Origin: Symsagittifera roscoffensis
Lineage: Eukaryota > Xenacoelomorpha > Acoela > Convolutidae
DNA length: 64,000 nt
Direction of reading: 5' to 3'
NCBI RefSeq assembly: GCF_963678635.1
Contig: NC_087068.1
Location: 60,016,872-60,080,871 of the forward strand
Each line of letters begins with the position of its first letter. Within the stretch, counting starts at the first letter, position 1. Positions 1-11,218 of this stretch are shown here, piece after piece. Both the position numbers and the translations under genes were made by a program. Below the pieces are notes generated by a model. That model ran no database searches and was not told the DNA's origin. It saw nothing but the letters and a program-made list of their open reading frames with translations.

Positions 1-2718
1 TGTGTGGTGTGTGTGGACACCTACCGGCTATGTCGATGCAGTTTTTGTATCCGAATCGTCTGTCTATGTACATTGATTTGTGTGGTGTGTGTGGACACCT
101 ACCGGCTATGTCGATGCAGTTTTTGTATCCGAATCGGCTGTCTATGTACATTGATATGTGTGGTGTGTGTGGACACCTACCGGCTATGTCGATGCAGTTT
201 TTGTATCCCAATCGGCTGTCTATGTACATTGATATGTGGGGTGTGTGTGGACACCTACCGGCTATTTTGATGCAGTTTTTGTATCCGAATCGGCTGTCTA
301 TGTACATTGATATGTGTGGTGTGTGTGGATACCTACCGGCTATGTCGATGCAGTTTTTGTATCCGAATCGGCTGTTTATGACATTGATATGTGTGGTGTG
401 TGTGGACACCTACCGACTTTGTCGATGCAGTTTTTTTATCCGAATCGGTTGTCTGTGTACATTGGTATGTGTGATGTGTGTGGACACCTACCGGCTATGT
501 TGATGCAGTTTTCGTATCCGAATCGACTGTCTATGTACATTGATATGTGTGGTGTGTGGACACCTACCGGCTATGTTGATGCAGTTTTTGTATCCGAATC
601 GGCTGTCTATGTACATTGATATGTGTGGTGTGTGTGGATACCTACCGGCTATGTCGATGCAGTTTTTGTATCCGAATCGGCTGTCTATGTACATTGATAT
701 AAGTGGTGTGTGTGGACACCTACCGGCTATTTTGATGCAGTTTTTGTATCCGAATCGGCTGTCTATGTACCTTGATATGTTTGGTGTGTGTGGATACCTA
801 CCGGCTATGTCGATGCAGTTTTTGTATCCGAATTGGCTGTCTATGTACATTGATATGTGTGCTGTGTGTGGACACCTACCGGCTATCTCGATGCAGTTTT
901 TGTATCCGAATCGGCTGTCTATGTACATTGATATGTGTGGTGTGTGGACAGCTACCGGCTATGTTGATGCAGTTTTTGTATCCGAATCGGCTGTCTGTGT
1001 ACATTGATATGTGTGGTTTGTGTGGACACCTACCGGCTATGTTGATGCAGTTTTTGTATCCGAATCGGCTGTCTGTGTACATTGATATGTGTGGTGTGTG
1101 TGGACACCTACCGGCTATGTCGATGCAGCTTTTGTATCCGAATCGGCTGTCTATGTACATTGATATGTGGGGTGTGTGTGGACACCTACCGGCTATGTCG
1201 ATGCAGTTTTTGTATCCGAATCGTCTGTCTATGTACATTGATTTGTGTGGTGTGTGTGGACACCTACCGGCTATGTCGATGCAGTTTTTGTATCCGAATC
1301 GGCTGTCTATGTACATTGATATGTGTGGTGTGTGTGGACACCTACCGGCTATGTCGATGCAGTTTTTGTATCCCAATCGGCTGTCTATGTACATTGATAT
1401 GTGGGGTGTGTGTGGACACCTACCGGCTATTTTGATGCAGTTTTTGTATCCGAATCGGCTGTCTATGTACCTTGATATGTTTGGTGTGTGTGGATACCTA
1501 CCGGCTATGTCGATGCAGTTTTTGTATCCGAATTGGCTGTCTATGTACGTTGATATGTGTGCTGTGTGTGGACACCTACCGGCTATGTCGATGCAGTTTT
1601 TGTATCCGAATCGGCTGTCTATGTACATTGATATGTATGGTGTGTGTGGATACCTACCGGCTATGTCGATGCAGTTTTTGTATCCGAATCGGCTGTCTAT
1701 GTACATTGATATAAGTGGTGTGTTTGGACACCTACCGGCTATTTTGATGCAGTTTTTGTATCCGAATCGGCTGTCTATGTACCTTGATATGTTTGGTGTA
1801 TGTGGATACCTACCGGCTATGTCGATGCAGTTTTTGTATCCGAATTGGCTGTCTATGTACATTGATATGTGTGCTGTGTGTGGACACCTACCGGCTATGT
1901 CGATGCAGTTTTGTATCCGAATCGGCTGTCTATGTACATTGATATGTGTGGTGTGTGGACAGCTACCGGCTATGTTGATGCAGTTTTTGTATCCGAATCG
2001 GCTGTCTGTGTACATTGATATGTGTGGTGTGTGTGGACACCTACCGGCTATGTTGATGCAGTTTTTGTATCCGAATCGGCTGTCTGTGTACATTGATATG
2101 TGTGGTGTGTGTGGACACCTACCGGCTATGTCGATGCAGCTTTTGTATCCGAATCGGCTGTCTATGTACATTGATATGTGGGGTGTGTGTGGACACCTAC
2201 CGGCTATGTCGATGCAGTTTTTGTATCCGAATCGTCTGTCTATGTACATTGATTTGTGTGGTGTGTGTGGACACCTACCGGCTATGTCGATGCAGTTTTT
2301 GTATCCGAATCGGCTGTCTATGTACATTGATATGTGTGGTGTGTGTGGACACCTACCGGCTATGTCGATGCAGTTTTTGTATCCCAATCGGCTGTCTATG
2401 TACATTGATATGTGGGGTGTGTGTGGACACCTACCGGCTATTTTGATGCAGTTTTTGTATCCGAATCGGCTGTCTATGTACCTTGATATGTTTGGTGTGT
2501 GTGGATACCTACCGGCTATGTCGATGCAGTTTTTGTATCCGAATTGGCTGTCTATGTACGTTGATATGTGTGCTGTGTGTGGACACCTACCGGCTATGTC
2601 GATGCAGTTTTTGTATCCGAATCGGCTGTCTATGTACATTGATATGTGTGGTGTGTGTGGACACCTACCGGCTATGTCGATGCAGTTTTTGTATCCGAAT
2701 CGGCTGTCCTTGTACATT
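1..2718. repeat. 78-bp tandem array (minisatellite), grown from a TRPM exon 7/5' splice site
   Basis: At least 34 head-to-tail units of 78 bp, cut off at the left edge of the window. On the minus strand each unit holds about 50 nt matching the tail of the partial TRPM exon at 2669-2783, then GCCG|GTAGGT (donor-like), then about 28 nt rich in CACACA. Because 78 is 26 codons, frames stay open on both strands, which produces long spurious ORFs (for example 772-2730 plus and the C-terminal part of 876-3491 minus). A higher-order period of 1011 bp is visible: 1082-1435 and 2093-2446 translate identically. Units differ by scattered substitutions and a few 1-4 base deletions. Nothing suggests that the array itself encodes a protein. 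Confidence 0.95.
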
Positions 2719-2783
2719 AGCAACTGTTGACACATGTGTTTGTTGTTGGAGCTGCACACTGTGAGTATGTCGTTGGCCATGTC
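2669..2783 (-). CDS. TRPM-like channel, partial exon (pre-S1 region), 5' part lost in the gap
   Basis: The minus-strand reading from the gap toward the array gives a peptide with blocks MANDILTVC, QQLLMYK and GYKNCIDIA. As I recall the TRPM family, this aligns without gaps over about 36 residues to the stretch just before S1 (pattern A....T.C........Q.LL.......G...C...A). The exon ends at 2669 in GCCG|GTAGGT, a good donor, leaving one base of a codon. The adjoining 78-bp repeats are copies of this exon tail plus donor; the bona fide copy has ACAAGGACAG where repeats have ACATAGACAG. The exon start is hidden in the N gap. The roughly 250-300 residues expected between this exon and exon 6 are not seen, so they lie in the gap or the scaffold join is wrong. 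A paralogue is possible. Confidence 0.6.
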
Positions 2784-2983
2784 NNNNNNNNNNNNNNNNN
2801 NNNNNNNNNNNNNNNNNNNNNNNNNNNNNNNNNNNNNNNNNNNNNNNNNNNNNNNNNNNNNNNNNNNNNNNNNNNNNNNNNNNNNNNNNNNNNNNNNNNN
2901 NNNNNNNNNNNNNNNNNNNNNNNNNNNNNNNNNNNNNNNNNNNNNNNNNNNNNNNNNNNNNNNNNNNNNNNNNNNNNNNNNNN
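2784..2983. other. Assembly gap (200 N)
   Basis: Exactly 200 unknown bases, probably a fixed-size scaffold gap, so the true distance is unknown. It sits between the partial TRPM exon plus 78-bp array (left) and the virus-like cluster (right). Any reading frame that crosses it, such as the 871-codon minus frame 876-3491, is meaningless. Confidence 0.97.
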
Positions 2984-3491
2984 AAATATGAATGAAGCGT
3001 TCAATTGTTACATTAGTGATTAAATCAGTTTGAGTTTGAATGGATCGAGTTTGTGAAGCAAAGCAAACTTGTGGCAATCTTCTTCGTAGAGAAGCACCAC
3101 CAATGTCAGTTGAGTTGATAATAGAATTGTTGTAGTTGACAGCAATTTTTAATTTTTCCATCAGGGGTCCTGATAGGTGAAGTTTACTGCAACCCAATAT
3201 TAGATGCTTGAAAGATGAGAGTAGACAAGGTACAACGAAAGTGGTTGAGGTCATCTTTTTCACTACGTCGACACAATCCTTGGTTACTTCGATGAGAACA
3301 TGGATGTGGGGATGGTCATTGTCGAGCAATTGGGCGCAAGACTCGTTCTGAATTGAGTGGGTTGCAAATGCAAAATTTGTGTTTAGAGGGAGTTGTGAGG
3401 CGTCGGGTTCGTTGTTCAGAATAAAAAATTTAAAATTTTTTCGAAATTTTTTAAAAAATTCAGGCGACTGCTCATACATTGCTTCAACCAT
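2984..3491 (-). CDS. HUH-endonuclease-like (Rep-type) protein, 3' part lost in the gap
   Basis: About 169 codons from ATG at 3491 to the gap. Near the N terminus, FFILNN (residues 22-27) resembles Rep motif I. HPHIHVLIE (60-68), with His62-x-His64 on a hydrophobic strand, resembles the metal-binding HUH motif II of parvovirus/CRESS replication initiators. Such proteins nick one DNA strand and stay covalently bound to start replication. I see no clear catalytic Tyr motif; Tyr120 sits in NYNNS and is not a typical YxxK, so the catalytic part may be missing or in the gap. The gene lies 48 nt downstream of the PC4-like frame on the same strand and could share its transcript or be a later exon of it. 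The function is inferred from two short motifs only. Confidence 0.4.
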
Positions 3492-3539
3492 TCTGCTGGT
3501 TAAATCAAATTATTCAAACGTTTTTTTTTTGTTTCTGTT

Positions 3540-4061
3540 TCAGGCAACTCTACACTTTTTATTATTCGAGTATTCATCATCCGCATCGTTTTCATCGCCA
3601 CTTTCAGCACATTCTTTTTTGGGAGGGACTAATCGTTTTGACGTGTATCGTCTTTTATGATGTTTATCATTCACAGCTGAGGAGGATGAGGAGGAGGAGG
3701 AAGAAGATGAAGTCTTTTCACCAGTTTGTTTTTTAACCAATTTTTTAATCTTTGAATAATTATCTGCCAAACAATCAAATTCTCTTGTCGTTAAGGTCAC
3801 TGCTTGATAACATTTAAATACACCATCTTCATTCTTTTTATATAACTTAACTGTGATATATGTACCCGTTTTGTCAAAAGTTTTCGTTCCAACCCGTACA
3901 ATGCGTTTTTCTCCCGAAGATATATCTTGAAAATCATCGTAAAAGTCTGTATCATTTTCTAGCGACGAGTACATAGTGGTGGTGGTAACGGTAGTGACTT
4001 GTTGGTTCAACTGTTTTATGATAGAATGAAATGAATAATGAATTGGATAGAAGATAAACAA
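3540..4061 (-). CDS. PC4/p15-like ssDNA-binding protein with acidic-serine tail
   Basis: 173 codons; an internal ATG (Met30, position 3974) gives a tidier start. Residues about 49-108 read like the PC4/p15 transcription-coactivator fold: an N-terminal strand set (KRIVRVGTKTF), then TYITVKLYKKNEDG with the conserved turn, then AVTLTTREFDCLADNYSKI as the closing strand and helix. PC4 domains bind single-stranded or melted DNA and occur in cellular coactivators and in some DNA viruses. After the domain come an 11-serine run (about 118-128), a basic patch (HHKRRYTSKR), an acidic stretch and a basic end (NNKKCRVA), suggesting nuclear location. It is divergent from the gene at 4616 and just upstream of the HUH-like frame, so a replication or late-transcription role is plausible but inferred. 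Confidence 0.55.
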   Translation of the reverse strand: MFIFYPIHYSFHSIIKQLNQQVTTVTTTTMYSSLENDTDFYDDFQDISSGEKRIVRVGTKTFDKTGTYITVKLYKKNEDGVFKCYQAVTLTTREFDCLADNYSKIKKLVKKQTGEKTSSSSSSSSSSSAVNDKHHKRRYTSKRLVPPKKECAESGDENDADDEYSNNKKCRVA

Positions 4062-4615
4062 ATATCTGTGGATTTACTTTTATGGCGCCCCTTCAGCTTA
4101 TAGTGGGAGAATTTAATTAGTTTTTGCAATTGGATTTGTATAAGATAAAAGCGTGTTTATTGCATCTGTCATTTCTGTCTGGAAAGCACTTGAATGGGTC
4201 ATAAATCTCAGTTAATGTTACATGTCGGCATACATGTACTCACTTTGAAGTGGAGATAGCTTTCGGTTGAATCTGTCTGGCAAATTCCCGTTTTAGCTCA
4301 TAAATCTCAACGTTTTTACCCTGGCGGCATGCATGTTATCTCTTTGAAGTGTAAAATTTTTGTCATTTTGTGCTTAGGGTATCATAAAAAGGCGCCATGC
4401 TGTTTCTTTGAAGTATAGATTTTCAAAGCGTTCACATTTCTTCTTTAATTGCAAAAGCCCTGAAAACATATTAAAATTTCACAAAACCAGATTTATGGTA
4501 ATTGGCTAAATCTTAGACCACCAGCAATAAAAAAACTAAAAGTGGTAGGTCAAACTAAATCTACTCACTATTTTTATTCAATCTCTCAAAATCAGTCAAT
4601 ACAAAATTTTCAACG
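4062..4615. promoter_or_regulatory. Divergent intergenic region with ~98-bp repeated blocks
   Basis: This lies between the minus-strand PC4-like gene and the plus-strand gene at 4616, so it should hold both promoters. Two degenerate copies of a block about 80 nt long lie 98 bp apart (4174-4253 and 4272-4351). They share TCTGTCTGG, CATAAATCTCA, a GGCAT-CATGT core and CTTTGAAGTG. A third, partial copy ends near 4415 (GCCATGCTGTTTCTTTGAAGT). Such iterons in a divergent promoter may be enhancer or origin sites. No canonical TATA box can be assigned with confidence. Confidence 0.45.
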
Positions 4616-5284
4616 ATGGCAACTCCACTGCAAATCATTTCAATTAATTCTCTTGAAAGAGCTATATTATACCAAACTTATACCAGAGATTCTATCGTAG
4701 TGGTTCAACAGGAACGGAAAATGCGTCATCGAAAAACAAGTCCTTTCAACGATCTTGATCCAGGAAGCAGAGAATTCGATGAATGGGTCACTAAAAACCA
4801 TATGATGTTACCCAACTATTTGCTTGATCAAATTGGTATCCTCATACAAAACAGAAAACAGGTCTACGAGAGTTGCTGTGTGACTGAATCGTATCCTGCG
4901 CTGAAGCGCACAGATATTCAAGACCCTACTTGCCTTGATCGTTCACCGAGAAAAATACTGTTTAACTATGATTGCCAATCGATCCCCTTTTACGAAAATC
5001 AGGAAGGATCCATTAGAGATTTAGCAGAGCGAGAAAGCTACTGGAACATTGAGTCGATTGAATCACCAGATTCAACAGAGAAAAAAGATGAGGACCAGCA
5101 GACGCCCAAAACCCCAATAAAACCGGATATTTTTTCAATCACTCAACAACAGCAGCAGCATACTTCTTCTACTTCTTCTTCCGGCAGTCAAAGTCCCACT
5201 GCATCAAACTTAGTGGCTGAGACGCCTCCTATCAATGCTTGCTTTGCGCCGAAAAAACGCAAACTGCAATTTAGAGATCTCTGA
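4616..5284 (+). CDS. Hypothetical protein of the virus-like cluster, nuclear-type, 222 aa
   Basis: A complete frame with a good start context (AACGATGG) and a downstream AATAAA near 5445. I do not recognise the family. The N-terminal ~140 residues look folded (an alpha/beta mix with DLDPGSREFDEWV and NYLLDQIGILIQNRK). The C-terminal third is low complexity: acidic-Lys/Pro stretch, QQQQQ, Ser/Thr-rich linker, then a basic end, APKKRKLQF, that looks like a nuclear localisation signal. The polymerase encoded downstream also ends in a KKRRK-type patch, so both products may go to the nucleus. It reads toward the polymerase gene but is separated from it by 1.67 kb. No function is assigned. Confidence 0.6.
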   Translation: MATPLQIISINSLERAILYQTYTRDSIVVVQQERKMRHRKTSPFNDLDPGSREFDEWVTKNHMMLPNYLLDQIGILIQNRKQVYESCCVTESYPALKRTDIQDPTCLDRSPRKILFNYDCQSIPFYENQEGSIRDLAERESYWNIESIESPDSTEKKDEDQQTPKTPIKPDIFSITQQQQQHTSSTSSSGSQSPTASNLVAETPPINACFAPKKRKLQFRDL

Positions 5285-6951
5285 AAACTCAAAAAAACTT
5301 TGTTTCCACCGAGAGTGTACCAGTTTGGGGGTTTATTATTTAGTTTGATAAGTTTTTATTATTGTGGGTGAATCTTTGCTTACGTTTTGCTTATGATTTT
5401 TCTCTAATTTAAAGTTTGCTTTGTGATTTTCAATCAATAGAAAGGAAATAAAAACAACAGAAAAAATTAATAGCAAAAAAATCAAAATAACTTTAAAAAG
5501 TCGGCATAAAAGTCTAAAAGTATAAATTTTGATAAATTTCTCGTCAAATCCAACTTAATTATATCAGTTTTTTTAATGCTCATTTCGAAAAATCAAAAAA
5601 AATAAACTGAATACTCTTCCTAAGATTTTATCTAATGATGTTGAAACAAAAAACATAAAAATGTTTTTGTTATGTTTTTTCATAATATTTTTCAAAATAT
5701 AAATATTAACACAGAAAAAGATAAAGAGAGAGAGAGAGAGAGAACTGACGATCCATAAACCCCATTATTATCCCTTTTGGGATATAGCTTTTTCAAAAGA
5801 AAGCTATTTATGGATGGGTCCAGCAATTCTGCCGGTTAATCAACCATAGTTACTTTTGGCTCTTTACACTCTCTGTTTTTGTTTTTTTTTCTCTCTCTCT
5901 CTAATATGTCTACAGCCTGGTGGGGTTAGCCAGGACTCTTAGGAGTAGACTTTAGAGAGTGTATGAGCCAGTATAAAGCATTATATATAATAAAATTACA
6001 TGTCTATAACAGATTTCACGTTTAATAATACTCATTTTCAGGTTAAAATGGTTACAAAATTCAAAATATGTTTTTTTTTTCGATTTTTCAACATGGGTTA
6101 CAACCCTGTCCAATAAATCACGACAAATTGATTGGACCAGGTTTCATTGGATTTGGAGACAAAAAAGTTTTTTGGTAATTTTTGTTTTTTTTTTCACTAC
6201 AAGAATATGTACTAAAAAAGAAATATCTCAAATTTTTGAACCGACATTTTAGTAGGGCAAGCGTTTCAGAGGTTCCTAATAAATAGCACTGCCGGGTAGT
6301 TATTGCCTACTGTACCAAACGGCCCTGCATCAATCTTTTGATGAACTATATGTGAAATTTGTCATAGAATACTAATTTATTTGAGAAATGAACAAAATTC
6401 TCAACTACCCTTTATCATTTTTGTCAGGTATGTTCGACTTGACTTGATTGGTGGGTCTTCCTTGCTTGACTTGATTGGTGGGTTACCATTTTGGTTGAAA
6501 CAAAAAAACTTGGCCAAAAAATTCAAACATATTTTCAATATTTAGTCAAGTTGACTAAATAGGGAAGTTGATAATAGCAGTGGGTGTTAACATTCACACA
6601 CTTTAGGTAAAAGAAATAACATTCCCGGGTTGATCCCTTTATGGAATTGTCAGCTACTCTAACCACAAGTATTTATGCTGTTTAATACAGTTGAGTCATT
6701 TACCCAATATCGAATTGACAGTCATTTCATAAAACCACATAAAGCCCCAAAACTACAACCACTTTAAAGCCACTGTTGATTTTATGCTTCACCCACGTAA
6801 TTGAATTTAATTAATTGAGTCTTGATCCAAATTTTGTTTTTGAAAAACTTTTCACTTCTCGCTTTTGCTTTGTCGAAATCAGCTTTGGTAAAACTTGAAA
6901 AATTTCTTGAAAAGAATTCTTCTTTCCTGAACACTCAATCTTGAACCAACA
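5285..6951. other. Non-coding spacer with simple repeats and a hairpin
   Basis: AT-rich, with no gene seen. It contains a (GA)n run at about 5725-5743 and a (CT)n run at about 5889-5902. Between them is a stem-loop with arms ATCCATAAA (5751-5759) and TTTATGGAT (5807-5815), plus inner ATAGCTTT/AAAGCTAT arms. Further right is a 19-bp direct repeat, CTTGACTTGATTGGTGGGT, at 6438 and 6465. The last ~150 nt should contain the polymerase promoter and leader, but I see no sure motif. Confidence 0.6.
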
Positions 6952-8012
6952 ATGCCTAACTCAAGTGGAAAACAGACACCAGTCATTTGTTCGACCTGCT
7001 CGAAAGTCTTTAGTTCACCAAGGAACTTGAGACGACATGAACAAAATATCCATAAGATATTCGCAGCCCCACCGCCACCAACTAAATGTGACGAATGTCG
7101 AGAATCCTTCAGCTCGCTGGCAGAAGCTAGGGAACACGTCGAGCTAGCTCACAACGTCTCAACTGATAGTCTTTGTATCTACTGTCATACAATCTTCCTC
7201 TCCGTTGAGAAGTTCCGGCAACATATGTCGAAAAACCATCAACTACCCATTTGGACTCCCGGAAATGAGGTGGGAACATCATCTGCTCCAACTGAATCTG
7301 CGTTTAGGGGAAAGTTAAGACGATACGAGTTGAGCGTTAAGGAGGATGAATTGGATCTGATGAATGTAATCATGCGAAACAAAGAGGAAATTGATGCGTT
7401 GATAGACGAAAGAGTGCAGGAAGGACCCTGTAAATTTCAACTGCATGTGGACGTGAGTATGATTAAGTTCTCGAGCGATACAAACGAAACTGGTGACGGG
7501 GAGTTACGCCACGAGAAGACCATGTTATATCTGAATTCTAAGATGATCAATGTCTTCTTCAATGGAATCGAGAAAGAGATATATTTGGAAATGATTGAGC
7601 ATATGGTCAATGCCATCAACACGTTCGCTTCCCACGGTAGCGGTTGGATTGTGGAGCGCATTGAAAAGCTGGCTGTAAGTTTTGCAGCATTTTCTCCTAT
7701 CCGTGCTGGCTCATACATTGACCTTCCCGATTCATTGAAACCGGTGAAACAGAGTTTCACCAACATTAAAACGAGAAACGATCAGAAGTGCTTTCTATAC
7801 TGCTTTGTGGCCGCGTACCATGATCGATATTCAGAGACCACAACTGCTCTTTATCCTGCTGCCCAAAGCTACCAACATCGAAACAAACTGAAAAATTACA
7901 AGCTCTCCCAAGAACATGTTGTGAAAATTGAAGGCTGGTACGAGATGCCAATGGGACTATTTGATATTGACCGATTTGAACAACTTAACAACTGTCAAGT
8001 CAATGTATTCCG
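6952..8012 (+). CDS. Virus-like family B DNA polymerase, exon 1 (C2H2 zinc-finger N terminus)
   Basis: First coding exon, from ATG in context AACAATGC. It encodes three C2H2 fingers: C13/C16/H29/H34, C46/C49/H62/H67 and C75/C78/H91/H96. A conserved ~250-residue region follows, ending in CQVNVFR, which in this polymerase class precedes a ..YPLR-type stretch. The frame stops at 8014-8016, but CG|GTGAGC at 8012/8013 is a strong donor that restores the frame with exon 2 (phase 2). C2H2 fingers fused in front of such polymerases are known in metazoan endogenous virus or transposon copies. The product would be a nuclear, DNA-binding replicase subunit. Confidence 0.75.
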
Positions 8013-8114
8013 GTGAGCATTGATTTTTTTTTTTTGACAAAACATTTGTTTAATCATGTATAACACATTACGTTCATCCAGAAACCCGAGCACTCAATTG
8101 TTTGTTTTCATTAG
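8013..8114 (+). other. Intron 1 of the polymerase gene (102 bp)
   Basis: GTGAGC donor at 8013, a T-rich tract, and a TTTGTTTTCATTAG acceptor ending at 8114. Removing it keeps the frame and joins two halves of a conserved motif, so the intron is likely real, not a frameshift. Confidence 0.75.
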
Positions 8115-10687
8115 GTACAAAGAAGGTGAATTGCTACCTTTGAGAGTGTCCAGCAAATACTCAAGTGATCTATGTGTTGACCTACTACTACTCAGCAACG
8201 GACAGACTCATCACTATGTGCTGATCACTGATTTGATGAGGGTGGTGGAATATGTGCGTGGAAAACTACACCGAGACCGAAACCAAATTTGCCGCAAATG
8301 CTTCCATACATGTTCATCCATCGATACACTACAAAGGCACCAGGAAATGTGCTACCAAGACGAGGGAGTGGTAATCACTATGCCAAAACCGGGAAAGGAC
8401 ACTCATCGTTTCAAAAATTTAACTGCCCGCTGGTATGTACCGAGAGTTATTTACTTTGACCTCGAATCGCTACTACTACCCGTATACGGACCGCAACCCG
8501 ACCCCGAAAAATCTAGCACCCAAACACTAGAGATTCATCAACCATGCGGTTACGCTCTGGCCGTTGTTGAATTTGGGAAGCGTGGAGTTTTAAAGTTTGA
8601 ACTGAAGAGAGGAGAAAATGTTATGAAGGAATTGATCGCCTCGCTCGAATCTTTGGCGAAACAAATATACCTCGAAAAACGAAAATATTACACGTTCACT
8701 GGCACACCAAGTTGCACGCGTGAAGAAGCGCACACTTGTTGGATATGTGAAACAGAATTTGCTGACAATGACCAAGTTGTCCTTGATCACTGTCACTATA
8801 CCAACAAGTTCTTGGGGTGGGCCCATAACGAATGCAATATCAATCGAAAAACGGCGAACTATATACCCGTAATAGCGCATAACTTGTCAAACTATGATCT
8901 GCATTTCATTATAAAAGCGCTCTCAAACAGTAACCCCGAAAACACTTACTCAGTGATCCCTTCCACTGAGGAGAAGTATATATCACTCACTATGTCGGTC
9001 TATATCAAATCATACACCGATAAAAACGGAAAACTCAAAAAAGTGTATGAAAATCTACGTTTCATAGACTCCTATAAATTCATGCTGTCCCCCCTTTCAA
9101 AACTCGTCGAATACTTGCCGGAAGAAAAGTTTTTCCTACTGGAAAATTACTTTGAAGAACTTGGTTACTCATCAGAACAGATAGCATTGCTAAAACAAAA
9201 AGGTTTCTACCCGTATTCATACTTTACTAGTTTTGAAAAGTTTCGAGAAACCCGACTGCCACCTAGAAAAATGTGGAGCAACACTTTACAGGGAGGGGAA
9301 ATAAGTGTTTCGAAAAATCAGTACAACCATGCTATTAAAGTTTTCGCCGAAATGAAATGCGCATCACTAGGCGAGTACCATGATGTATACCTAGCAACGG
9401 ACGTACTACTACTCGCTTCAGTATTCGAAGCCTTTCGTGAAGTTTGTTACGAAACGTACGGATTAGATTGTGCATGCTACTTCACGGCTAGTAACCTCTC
9501 GGGCGATGCATTCTTAAAAGTCTGCAATGCAGACCTCAAGTTACTTACTGAAAGGGAGCATTTGAACATGGTTCAAAAAATGATACGGGGAGGGATGTCA
9601 TCGATATATGCACGCCGTTTTTTTAAAGCCAACAACAAATACCTCGAAGACTACAATCCTGAAGAGCCCTCTAGCTATCTATTGAATATAGACGCTAACA
9701 ATTTATACGGGGGTATTATGAAGCACTGTCCCCTTCCCATCAAAGATTTCTCAATAGTTGAGGAAAGTCTCGAATTTATTTTGCAAACCGACGATAAATC
9801 TGAGTGGGGATACATTTTGGAAGTGGATCTCAGTATACCTGAAGAACTTCAAGATTACTTTGCAGACTACCCTCTAGCCCCCTCACGTGAAGTTATCGGC
9901 ACGGATAAACTAAGTAATGAGCAAATACAGATGTTAGGGGAGATGGGGGTCACGTCGCTACCAAAGGTACCAAAACTGGTTCAAACATTAGATCCAAAGG
10001 AGGGCTACGTTCTGCACTACCTCACATTAAAACTCTACATAGAACTAGGCTTAAGAGTTACCAAATTGATTAAGGTCTTAAAATTTCGTCAAGGTAGATG
10101 GATGGAGCCCTTTGTCGATTTAAACACTCAATTGAGAATGTCAGCGCGCAACAAATTTGAAGAGAACTTTTACAAGCTCATCGTAAATTCAGCATTCGGT
10201 AAAACTATGGAATCAAAACTAGGACGCAAAAAACTAGAAATTATTAGAAATGAAAGAGAATTGCTTCAAAAAACAGCTTTGAACACGATGAAAAGCTTCC
10301 AGATAATCGACGAGGAAGTTGCTACTGTTTGTTTTGCTGTAACGAGTATTTTGTGGGACAAACCCATGATAATTGGTGCAAGTATTTTGGATTTGTCGAA
10401 AAGATTCATGTTTTACTTTCATTATCGGCAAATGAAAGCAAGCATGAACCTTGAACTGCTATACAGTGACACAGATTCGTTTATTTATGCGATAAAAACC
10501 GAAGACGTATACGCAGATCTGCAAAAACTGACCGATAGTTTCGATTTTTCCAACTACCCAAGCGATCACTTCTTATTCAGCAATGTGAATAAGAAGGTTG
10601 TATTGAAATTTAAGGACGAGGCGGCGGGAAAAATCATTGCAGAATTCATCGCGTTGAAACCAAAGCTCTACTCGTTGAAATATGCAG
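8115..10687 (+). CDS. Virus-like family B DNA polymerase, exon 2 (exonuclease, Endo VII-like and polymerase core)
   Basis: Main catalytic exon, numbered on the spliced protein. A further Cys/His finger (ICRKCFHTC..) comes first. Exonuclease motif I is YFDLES (Asp469). An HNH/endonuclease-VII-like insert has CWIC (Cys562, Cys565), LDHCHY (578-582) and NEC (Cys594). Polymerase motif A is DANNLYGG (from Asp880), motif B is KLIVNSAFG (from Lys1041) and motif C is YSDTDS (Asp1139, Asp1141). All catalytic residues I look for are present, with no stop or shift. The layout fits protein-primed PolB of Polinton/adintovirus/bidnavirus-like elements, but I cannot place it more finely. No integrase, capsid, protease or packaging ATPase gene is seen nearby, so the element is incomplete or the gene was retained alone. 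Confidence 0.85.
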
Positions 10688-11218
10688 GTTAGTATTAAAA
10701 AAAAGCACCTCTCCAAGTCCCCTCCATTTCTTTACATTAAGGGTTCCCTTCATTGGGGTTTTGGATTTTGTTGGAAACCAAATTAATAACTTTTGTTGAT
10801 CCCTGTCAATTTAATTAGACATAACTAGCCCTGAAAAGCTCTGATTCTTCATTTAAAAACTTAAAATGAAGAACCATTCATCATTTAAAATGTTTTAAAC
10901 AAATACTCACCACAAACGCACTTTTGTAACTTTTGACGTTAACAAATTTAAAATTTTGACATGGAATGATTTTTTGATAATGGCACGATTTGGAATTATT
11001 ATGATTTGGAATGAATTAAGATATTTAAACTTTTTGGAATTTTTATGATTTGGAATGAATTAAGATATTTAAACTTTTTGGAAATGAAAAAATTGGAATG
11101 TTATTAGATATTGAGTCTTCAAAATATTCAAATTTGGGAACCGTTTTGGTCATTAATACTAGAACTGGTCTTACAAAGCTGAAATATGTTTATGGGCTAA
11201 TCTTTGTTCTTTATTTAG
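10688..11218 (+). other. Intron 2 of the polymerase gene (531 bp)
   Basis: G|GTTAGT donor at 10688 and a TTCTTTATTTAG acceptor ending at 11218, phase 1. It is AT-rich, with a short duplicated block (ATTATGATTTGGAATGAATT-like, near 10999 and 11045). Nothing else is recognised. The apparent ATG-started frame from 11098 is intron read-through. Confidence 0.7.

Noticed and set aside
772-2730. 652-codon plus-strand frame of 26-residue repeats
   Set aside because: The 78-bp unit is a multiple of 3, so all variants without stops stay open on both strands. The frame is an artefact of the array; the minus orientation matches a TRPM exon tail plus intron.
876-3491. 871-codon minus-strand frame
   Set aside because: It joins three unrelated things across a 200-N gap of unknown true length: an HUH-like protein, a partial TRPM exon and the repeat array.
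8056-8114. Separate start of the polymerase frame at 8056
   Set aside because: 8056-8114 lies inside a GT-AG intron, and splicing from 8012 to 8115 restores a conserved motif.
11098-11218. ATG-started N-terminal extension of the frame ending at 11757
   Set aside because: This part is intron 2 of the polymerase gene. The acceptor at 11218 and homology to the usual polymerase C terminus begin the exon at 11219.
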